A DNA stretch of 64,000 bases from Acidobacteriota bacterium (GTDB taxonomy: Bacteria > Acidobacteriota > Terriglobia > UBA7540). Under the pieces are notes generated by a model, which was not told the DNA's origin, did not search any database, and saw only the letters and a program-made list of their open reading frames with translations. Location of the stretch: the NCBI GenBank assembly GCA_003165315.1, contig PLSX01000210.1:17617-81616 (forward strand), read 5' to 3'. Positions 55,661-62,143 of this stretch are shown one piece after another. Every line of letters starts with the position of its first letter. Positions within the stretch are counted from its first letter, which is position 1. The translations under genes were made by a program, and so were the position numbers.

Positions 55661-55686
55661 GGGGCGGTTCGCGAAACCGCCCCTAC
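55661..55686 (-). repeat. single GTAG-REP hairpin between pilB and pilM
   Basis: On the minus strand GTAGGGGCGGTT leads into a stem GGGGCGGTT/AACCGCCCC around about 5 nt. It follows the pilB stop by 4 nt. Confidence 0.7.
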
Positions 55687-55689
55687 AAC

Positions 55690-57294
55690 TTATTCCACAA
55701 ATGTTACCTTATTGACCTCGCGCAACGTCGTCAGCCCTTCTTGCACCTTTTCCAGTGCCGAATCCCGCAGCGATCTCATTCCTTCTTCGTGCGCGGCGCG
55801 GCGAATTTCCGAGGAAGGCCGTTTTGCCAGAATCAGCTCTCGAATATTATCAGAGAGCGCCAACAGTTCGCCAATTGCCGTTCGGCCGCGGAAGCCGGTT
55901 TCGTTGCATTCCTGGCAGCCAGCCCCTTCATAATAGGTCACATTCTTCCATTCCTCAACCTTAAGGCCTGACTCTTCAATGACTTCGATGGGCACTTGCG
56001 CGGGGCGCTTGCATTTTTCGCAAATCGTGCGAACCAGCCGCTGAGCCAGGATGCAGTTGAGGGCGGAAACAAAATTGTACGGCTCAACTCCCATATTGAG
56101 GAACCTGCCCAGCACGTCGACCACGTTGTTGGCATGCACCGTGGTGAAAACCAAGTGGCCGGTAAGCGCCGATTGGATGGCGATTTGGGCCGTCTCATTG
56201 TCGCGAATTTCGCCCACCATGATCTTGTCCGGGTCATGCCGCAAAATCGAGCGCAATCCGCGCGCGAAGGTCAATCCGCGCTTCTCGTTTACCGGAATCT
56301 GGGTGATGCCACGAAGCTGATACTCCACCGGGTCCTCAATGGTGATGATCTTGTCCTCGTCAGATTTGATTTCCGATAGCGCCGCATACAGTGTGGTGGT
56401 CTTGCCGCTGCCGGTGGGCCCTGTTACCAGCACCATTCCATAAGGCTCGCGAATAAACCGCCGCAGCCGGCGGACTTCCCGGTCAGCAAGCCCAAGTATT
56501 TCAAGACGTAAGGAGTGAAACTTCTCGTGTAAGGATTCCTTGTCAAGAATCCGGAGCACGGCATCCTCCCCGTGAATCGAAGGCATAATGGAGACGCGGA
56601 AGTCGATGGGACGTCCACGATAGCGGACCCGAAACCGGCCGTCCTGGGGAACGCGACGCTCCGCGATATCCAGCTCGGACATCACCTTAATACGGGTTAT
56701 CAGATTGGATTGAAACTCCCGCGCCAGGGGCGCCATGGCCTGCTGTAACACACCGTCAACGCGGTACTTAACCACCACGGAGTTATCCCGGCTCTCAATG
56801 TGAATGTCGCTGGCTCGCCTCTCCAGCCCGGCAAACACAATCGAATCCACAAGCCGGATCATGGGGCTGACTTCAGTCTCTTCTACCAGGTGCTCAAGGG
56901 AAAGGCCTTCCGAGGCAGCTTCCTCGTCGCGAATCACATCAAGGCGAAATTCTTCCGTCGCATCGTCCAGAACTCGTTGAGAAGGCTCGGTTTTCTTCAG
57001 GAAATCCCGCACTTGGCTGGGGGCGGCTACCCGCACCACCAGCTTCCGATCCAGCTTTACTTCCAATTCATCCAGGCGCGTCAGGTTGGTGGGGTCCGCT
57101 ACGACGATCACCAGCCGATGGTCATCCCCTTCGAGTGGTAGGAACTCATAATGGAGCATCAACTCCAGCGGGATGGTGCGTAACAATTCGGCATCCGGCC
57201 GCGAGTCGCGCAGATCCACAAACTGGAACTGGTATCGAGCCGCCAAAAGGCGAGCCGACTCCATCTCTTTCATGTCAATGGCAGTCTCAACCAA
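55690..57294 (-). CDS. pilB: type IV pilus/type II secretion assembly ATPase PilB/GspE
   Basis: A 534-residue ATPase. It has an N-terminal MshEN/GspE-N domain, Asp-box region RASDIHIESRDN, Walker A VTGPTGSGKTTT, TIEDPVEYQL, Walker B IMVGEIRDNETA, and a zinc-binding CEKC...CQEC pair near residue 440-470. It powers pilus or pseudopilus extension. TTG start at 57294 with GGAGGA five nt upstream; this decides the start over a later ATG. A run of GGGACTC repeats lies 38 bp upstream. Confidence 0.94.
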   Translation of the reverse strand: MVETAIDMKEMESARLLAARYQFQFVDLRDSRPDAELLRTIPLELMLHYEFLPLEGDDHRLVIVVADPTNLTRLDELEVKLDRKLVVRVAAPSQVRDFLKKTEPSQRVLDDATEEFRLDVIRDEEAASEGLSLEHLVEETEVSPMIRLVDSIVFAGLERRASDIHIESRDNSVVVKYRVDGVLQQAMAPLAREFQSNLITRIKVMSELDIAERRVPQDGRFRVRYRGRPIDFRVSIMPSIHGEDAVLRILDKESLHEKFHSLRLEILGLADREVRRLRRFIREPYGMVLVTGPTGSGKTTTLYAALSEIKSDEDKIITIEDPVEYQLRGITQIPVNEKRGLTFARGLRSILRHDPDKIMVGEIRDNETAQIAIQSALTGHLVFTTVHANNVVDVLGRFLNMGVEPYNFVSALNCILAQRLVRTICEKCKRPAQVPIEVIEESGLKVEEWKNVTYYEGAGCQECNETGFRGRTAIGELLALSDNIRELILAKRPSSEIRRAAHEEGMRSLRDSALEKVQEGLTTLREVNKVTFVE

Positions 57295-57331
57295 CAGAAT
57301 CCTCCGCTTCGGCGATAAAGGTATGAATTCC

Positions 57332-57362
57332 GGGACTCGGGACTCGGGACTCGGGACTCGGG
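57332..57362 (-). repeat. GGGACTC heptamer array upstream of pilB
   Basis: 4.4 perfect copies of GGGACTC in tandem, in the leader region of pilB between pilC and pilB. The same word occurs twice more at about 30230 (GAGTCCCGAGTCC). Confidence 0.95.
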
Positions 57363-57500
57363 CATTGATTCATGGTATGAGTTGCAATTCCAGCCCCCCA
57401 CCCTGTTTGTCCATGACCCACTTCCGGTTTCATCTTTCGCATAATTTCACCGACCCTGATCTACCACGATTACCCTAGCAACCTTCTCCTACGAGTCCCG

Positions 57501-58706
57501 CTAGTGCACCATCGATGCCATTGAAAACAATGGCATGTAGAACGCGATCAGCACAAACGCCACGATGATGGCGATCACGGCGATCATGACCGGCCCCACC
57601 AGGGCCAGCCGGGTTTCCAAATCGATGTTGACGTCTTCTTCGAAAAACTCTGCAAGCGCTTCCAGCATGTTTGACATGGCGCCGGTGGTCTCACCCACTT
57701 CAATCATGTCGATGGCGATGGAGGGGAAAAAGCCACTGGCCCGCAAGCAAGTGCTAAGTTCTTTCCCTGAAGCCACTTCCGCCCGCGCCTGGGTGATCGC
57801 CTGGGACAACCAGGGGCTGCTGACTGAGTCCTTGGCGGTATCCAGGGCGGAGACAATCGGGGTGCCACCTTGGAGAAGCACTGCCAGAGTCCGGGCAAAC
57901 TCTGCCACGGAGAACTTCAGCAGAAGGCCACCCACCATGGGCAGCCTGAACTTTGTTCGTTCCCAGGCCAGCTGGGTTTTTTCCGAGCGCGCTGCCGCCT
58001 TAAACAGAAAGAACAGACCCACGAATCCCAGAACAATGAGAAGGAAGAAGTGCTTTATCTGCATGGCGAAGGAAATCGTAAATGTGGTCAACGCCGGCAG
58101 TTGCACGTCCATGTCAGCATAAAGCTTGGCGAATTGGGGCACAATGTACTCAATCACCAGGGTCACCAGAAGGCAAAGGACGACGATCAGGATCGCCGGG
58201 TAGATCAAGGCGGAAATAAACTTCTTGCGGAAACCCCGTGACTGCTTTTGATACGCCACATATTGGCCCAAAACCTTGTCCAAGCTGCCGCTACGCTCAC
58301 CCGCGCGCACCGTGGCGCAATAGATCTTAGGGAAATTCCCTGTGGAATCAAAGGCTTCCGAAAGCAACGCCCCGGAACGCACTTTGTCGCGGACGCCTTC
58401 AATGGCACTGCGCAAGACGTCACTTCGGGTCTGATGCGCCAGAAGGTCCAGTGACTTTTGCAGCGGCAACCCGGATTTGGAGAGCGTCAAGAACTGCTGG
58501 TTGAAAATCAGGAAGTCGTCAGGACTAATCTTACCCGGACGCGACGGCCCTGACTTGAACTTCAGGATGTCCTTGGACTCGATCGAGAAGATCAGGAACC
58601 CCTGTAACCTCAATCGCTGGCGCAGTTCTTCTTCTGAGCGAGCCTCTTCCGTCTGGGTCAAGACCCGCCCTGCTTCCGTCCCTAATTTGCAAACGAACTC
58701 AGCCAT
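57501..58706 (-). CDS. pilC: inner-membrane platform protein PilC/GspF
   Basis: A 401-residue platform protein. Two GspF domains are visible: FLIFNQQFLTLSKSGLPLQKSLDLLA and FARTLAVLLQGGTPIVSALDTAKDSV, with membrane helices ALIYPAILIVVLCLLVTLVIEYIVPQF, FFLLIVLGFVGLFFLF and a C-terminal ALVGPVMIAVIAIIVAFVLIAFYMPLF. It anchors the pilin-assembly ATPase. ATG at 58706. A long repeat array precedes it. Confidence 0.94.
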   Translation of the reverse strand: MAEFVCKLGTEAGRVLTQTEEARSEEELRQRLRLQGFLIFSIESKDILKFKSGPSRPGKISPDDFLIFNQQFLTLSKSGLPLQKSLDLLAHQTRSDVLRSAIEGVRDKVRSGALLSEAFDSTGNFPKIYCATVRAGERSGSLDKVLGQYVAYQKQSRGFRKKFISALIYPAILIVVLCLLVTLVIEYIVPQFAKLYADMDVQLPALTTFTISFAMQIKHFFLLIVLGFVGLFFLFKAAARSEKTQLAWERTKFRLPMVGGLLLKFSVAEFARTLAVLLQGGTPIVSALDTAKDSVSSPWLSQAITQARAEVASGKELSTCLRASGFFPSIAIDMIEVGETTGAMSNMLEALAEFFEEDVNIDLETRLALVGPVMIAVIAIIVAFVLIAFYMPLFSMASMVH

Positions 58707-58719
58707 CGTGAATTTACCG

Positions 58720-59045
58720 GAGAGTCGAAAAAGTTCAAAAAGTTGAAGAAGTCAAGGAATTAAAAAATCGAAGAGTTGAAAAGTTGAAGAAGTCAAATAG
58801 TTGAAAACTCTTGCCTTACAAGTCAAATTTATCGAGGCAAACACCGCCGATCCTTGACCTGAAACCCTTCGACCCTCCAACTCCTTAACTCCTTTAACTC
58901 TGACTTCTTGAACTCTTCAACACTTCAACTTCTTTAACTCTTTCACTGCCTTAACTCTTTGACTTCTTTAACTCTTCAACTTGTTCAACTTCTTGAACTA
59001 TTTTAACTACTTCAACTTCTTCAACTCGTTCAACTTCTTAGACTT
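58720..59045. repeat. foldback array of 8-9-nt repeats between pseudopilin and pilC
   Basis: On the minus strand about 19 imperfect units of (A)AGTTGAAG run from 59044 to about 58880. After a spacer of about 65 bp the same unit appears in the opposite orientation (58720-58814, plus-strand AGTTGAAGAAGTC). The two clusters can pair into one large stem. No gene in this 344-bp stretch. Confidence 0.85.
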
Positions 59046-59050
59046 CCCTT

Positions 59051-59488
59051 TCACCAACTTGAATACGGCGTCCCATCCAGCGAGTCATCTTCCGATCCGC
59101 TATGTACATCCACGATTCCCGCCGTGGCCTGGTCCGGGGTAATCGGAACGTCTTCAGTGTCGGTCTTCCAAGTCTCGTTTGAACCCGTGAAAGGGTCAAC
59201 GGGAACCCCGCCCCTCAGGTAGCCAGCGTCCACCAGTTCGTCCAGAGAAGAGGGAGGATGCTGCTTATCGATGGTGTATTCGTCAATCATCTTCCGCATG
59301 GTGAACAGATCGTCCCGCAGCACGGCTTCACGGGAATGGATCACAGCAATGTGATAAGAAGGCATGGCAAAGGTGGCAAGGATCAAAATGATGGTAATCA
59401 CCACCATCAATTCGATCAGGGTAAAGCCTTTAGAAACAGTCCGAAGTCGGGGGTCCGAAGTCCGAAGTCCAAGGACTGCATCGCGCAC
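59051..59488 (-). CDS. GspG-like pseudopilin (second)
   Basis: A 145-residue prepilin-like protein. The prepilin peptidase site is SKG-FTLIELMVVITIILILATFAMPSYH. The C-terminal part has MRKMIDEYTIDKQHPPSSLDEL and GVPVDPFTGSNETWKT, typical of GspG with its calcium-site region. The best start is GTG at 59488, giving a 21-residue leader, the middle of which is encoded by heptamer repeats (59438-59475). The ribosome-binding site is weak. Confidence 0.85.
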   Translation of the reverse strand: MRDAVLGLRTSDPRLRTVSKGFTLIELMVVITIILILATFAMPSYHIAVIHSREAVLRDDLFTMRKMIDEYTIDKQHPPSSLDELVDAGYLRGGVPVDPFTGSNETWKTDTEDVPITPDQATAGIVDVHSGSEDDSLDGTPYSSW

Positions 59489-59665
59489 CTTAAGAAGCCG
59501 ACTTTGAAGAGTGCGCTTTGGATAAGGGAACCCGAGATCCCCTTGTTGACTTAAAACGGCAGACATCGGACCCCGAACACAAGGATTTGATTCGTCAACT
59601 TTTGACATGGGATGCTGTACTTCGCTTTGTCGACCTCGGACTTCGGACTTCGGACCTCGGACTTT
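59438..59665. repeat. inverted heptamer arrays bracketing the pseudopilin junction
   Basis: Array 59438-59475 (GTCCGAA, GTCGGGG, GTCCGAA, GTCCGAA, GTCCAAG) and array 59631-59665 (CGACCTC, GGACTTC, GGACTTC, GGACCTC, GGACTTT) are reverse complements with 22 of 24 core positions matching. The right array starts 5 bp past the stop of the first pseudopilin; the left one lies inside the leader codons of the second. Confidence 0.85.
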
Positions 59666-59669
59666 CCCG

Positions 59670-60143
59670 CTACCAATCCCCATACTGTGTCCCATCGAGC
59701 GCTGTCCCCTGACTCTTCGAATAAACGTCAAAGACGTTCTCACCACCCCAACTCTTGGAGTCCGCATCGTCCTGCATGGCCCGCAGACCCCAATCCGCCG
59801 ATCCCGTCATCGGATCAAGGGGGATCTTGCGAAGATACTTATACTTACCCTTTGCCGTTCCCTTCACGGGTACTCCGTCCACCAAGGTTTGGAGGTCGGG
59901 AGGATAGCCGAAAGTGTCCACTTTAATGGGAATCTTGCCCTGGTCAGAATCCACCTTATAACGGTCAATCGCCTCGCGCATCATGCGCAAGTCCTCATGC
60001 AGCTCCACTTCCCGGCTGCGGAGGATTTGATTGCGTGCCAGGGGTAGGGCCATGGCGGTCAATACCAAGAGGATCGTCATTGCCGCGATCAGCTCGATCA
60101 GCATGAAGCCTTGGCCCGAAAACCTCTTGCGCCTGTTCCACAT
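59670..60143 (-). CDS. GspG-like pseudopilin (first)
   Basis: A 157-residue prepilin-like protein: short basic leader, cleavage site GQG-FMLIELIAAMTILLVLTAMALPLARNQ, then MMREAIDRYKVDSDQGKIP and IPLDPMTGSADWGL, ending DGTQYGDW, much like the next gene. Met replaces Thr after Phe in the processing site. ATG at 60143 (a TTG one codon upstream is also possible); no clear ribosome-binding site. It follows the secretin gene. Confidence 0.87.
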   Translation of the reverse strand: MWNRRKRFSGQGFMLIELIAAMTILLVLTAMALPLARNQILRSREVELHEDLRMMREAIDRYKVDSDQGKIPIKVDTFGYPPDLQTLVDGVPVKGTAKGKYKYLRKIPLDPMTGSADWGLRAMQDDADSKSWGGENVFDVYSKSQGTALDGTQYGDW

Positions 60144-60314
60144 CAATTCATTTTGGAGTGCGGTTGCTGCACCGGCCGCCTCCCCCCCCCAGCGACAATT
60201 CCGCCGTAAGTTGCTGCCCTAAAATACTTTAGCACCATCGCCCTTTGGCTTGAGCCGCCGTCTTTCGCCACAACTTCGGAAAGGTGGTAGCTGCTTCGAC
60301 CAGATTCCAAAGGT

Positions 60315-62123
60315 CTATTGATTTGGAGCCTCGGTCCGCGGGTTCTCGATGAATCCCGGTCGCTCTTCGCCAGTCCCACCGGTCGCCACGGGAACCGCCG
60401 ATCCCTCAACGGGTCCGGGCTCAGGAAGGCGGATTACCCGCGGTGTCAGCATCACCAGCACTTCCGTGTCGTTCGCTTCTTTATTATCCTGGGAGAATAA
60501 GTAGCGCAGCCCGGGAATATCGCCAAACCCTGGAATCCCTTGAACTTGATCGGTCAGAGTTTTTTGGATTAAACCCCCCAAGAGGTTGACTTCCCCTTCC
60601 TGCAACCGGAAGTCGTCTTCAATAACGCGCTGGCCAAACGTGGGCTCACTGACCCCACCTACGGTGATGGAGGCACCCAGAGAGGAAATCTCAATTTTGG
60701 CATGGACCGCAATTTCACCGGTTGAGAGCAAGTGGGGAGTCAGTTCCAAATTCACACCCACGTCCTGAAATTGAAACTGGGTGCTGGCAAGCAACCCGAC
60801 GCTTCCGGAGGAGGAAGTTGTTCCCCCGAGGGAAGGCAGAAAACTACCCGTGGCGTAAGGAACGCGGCTGCCAATCTTCAGTTTGGCGGTCTGCCCGTCT
60901 GTCACCCGAACCTGGGGGCTCTGCATGATGTGGGTCTTGTTATCGTTCAACACCGCAGCCGCTGTCACACCGGGGAGAATCACGGCTATATCCTTATAAG
61001 TCAATGCGTTGATGGCGGTTGCTCCAAGCGATGCGGCAGCCGATGTGCCGGTGCTCGTTGAAGCTGCCGCAGGAGGAATCAAAGCTGCCTCGACCCCGAT
61101 TCCGGGCGTAATTGATCCCGTGGACGCGTTGACGGTGCCAAGCGACAGACCCAGATCGCGAATGCGGTCGCGGTCAGCCTCCACGATATTGATATCAAGC
61201 ATGATTTCCGCTTTTGCCCGATCGAGTTGCGCCACCAATTGCTCCGCCGCCGCCACCTTTGCCGGAGTGTCACGGATAATGATGGCATTGGCGTCGGGAT
61301 TATCCATAATCCTTTGCAAACCAAGGACTTGTTTGAGGGCAGTGGTAATGGCGGTGCGGTCTGCGGGAGCCAGGGGATTGGAAAGGTAGATCGTCTTCAA
61401 GACCTCCTGGTCATAGTCGCGCCGATTGTTAGGGTTATCGGGAATTACGAGGATCGTGTTGGGAGTCACGACCTTCCAGAAGGACTTGCTCTGCATGGCA
61501 ACGAGTTGCATTGCATCTTCGATCTTAACGCCACTCAGGTCTTCCGAGAGGGGAGAAGGGCGAAAGTCTGGGGTGAAAGCAACATTGAGGCCTGAGAGCT
61601 TACCCAGGGTTTCAAAAACCCGGCGGCTGTCGGCAGTCAGGCGGAAGTGCGCAAGTGGTTCTTGCGGAAAGGGTTGCAACTTCAAATCGGGCGGCTGGCT
61701 GGCTTCAGCACGGTCCTTCAGAGCCTTCTGCAGGGCCTCGGTATGCGCCTTCTTTGTCGTCGCCTGCTTTCTCAGAAGAATATTCAGCTCCTGCTGCGCC
61801 GCCATATTGGAGGGATCAATGCGAACCGCCTTCTGAAATTCTCCCGCCGCTTCCTCCGTCCGGTCATCCTTCAACATCTGACGGCCCACCCGGAAGTGAA
61901 GGGCGCTGGCGTTGGAGCGAGCCAGATTTTCATGAAGGATGTAGAGTGAGTTGGCGGGGTCGGCCTCACGCGCCTTTTCGTAATTCACCAAAGCTGTGTC
62001 CCAATCCTTCTTTTGCTCGGCCTTGCGACCTTCCCGGTAGGCAACGGAGTATCCACCTCCGCAGCTCAAGCAAGAGGTGAGCAACGCCAACACCCCTAGT
62101 AACCGGATTCCCTTATTGAACAT
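60315..62123 (-). CDS. lipoprotein secretin with N-terminal TPRs (PilQ/GspD)
   Basis: A 602-residue outer-membrane secretin. The signal ends in lipobox SCLSC. TPR-like helices follow (about residues 30-120: AYREGRKAEQKKDWDTALVNYEKA, AAGEFQKAVRIDPSNMAAQQEL), then secretin N-domains (TIYLSNPLAPADRTAITTALK, NAIIIRDTPAKVAAAEQLVAQLD) and the barrel with VPYATGSF, GVNLELTPHLLSTGEIAV and GLIQKTLTDQVQGIPGFGDIPGLRYLF. ATG at 62123 (GGGAG upstream). It forms the outer-membrane channel for the pil/T2S machine. Confidence 0.93.
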   Translation of the reverse strand: MFNKGIRLLGVLALLTSCLSCGGGYSVAYREGRKAEQKKDWDTALVNYEKAREADPANSLYILHENLARSNASALHFRVGRQMLKDDRTEEAAGEFQKAVRIDPSNMAAQQELNILLRKQATTKKAHTEALQKALKDRAEASQPPDLKLQPFPQEPLAHFRLTADSRRVFETLGKLSGLNVAFTPDFRPSPLSEDLSGVKIEDAMQLVAMQSKSFWKVVTPNTILVIPDNPNNRRDYDQEVLKTIYLSNPLAPADRTAITTALKQVLGLQRIMDNPDANAIIIRDTPAKVAAAEQLVAQLDRAKAEIMLDINIVEADRDRIRDLGLSLGTVNASTGSITPGIGVEAALIPPAAASTSTGTSAAASLGATAINALTYKDIAVILPGVTAAAVLNDNKTHIMQSPQVRVTDGQTAKLKIGSRVPYATGSFLPSLGGTTSSSGSVGLLASTQFQFQDVGVNLELTPHLLSTGEIAVHAKIEISSLGASITVGGVSEPTFGQRVIEDDFRLQEGEVNLLGGLIQKTLTDQVQGIPGFGDIPGLRYLFSQDNKEANDTEVLVMLTPRVIRLPEPGPVEGSAVPVATGGTGEERPGFIENPRTEAPNQ

Positions 62124-62143
62124 CCGCTCCCCCATACCCCGAA

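Noticed and set aside
58720-59045. CRISPR or minisatellite-coded protein
   Set aside because: Units are 8-9 nt without spacers and no frame with a ribosome-binding site crosses them.
60143-60409. Minus-strand frame of 88 codons overlapping the first pseudopilin start
   Set aside because: Overlaps the end of the secretin gene, basic low-information composition, no family.
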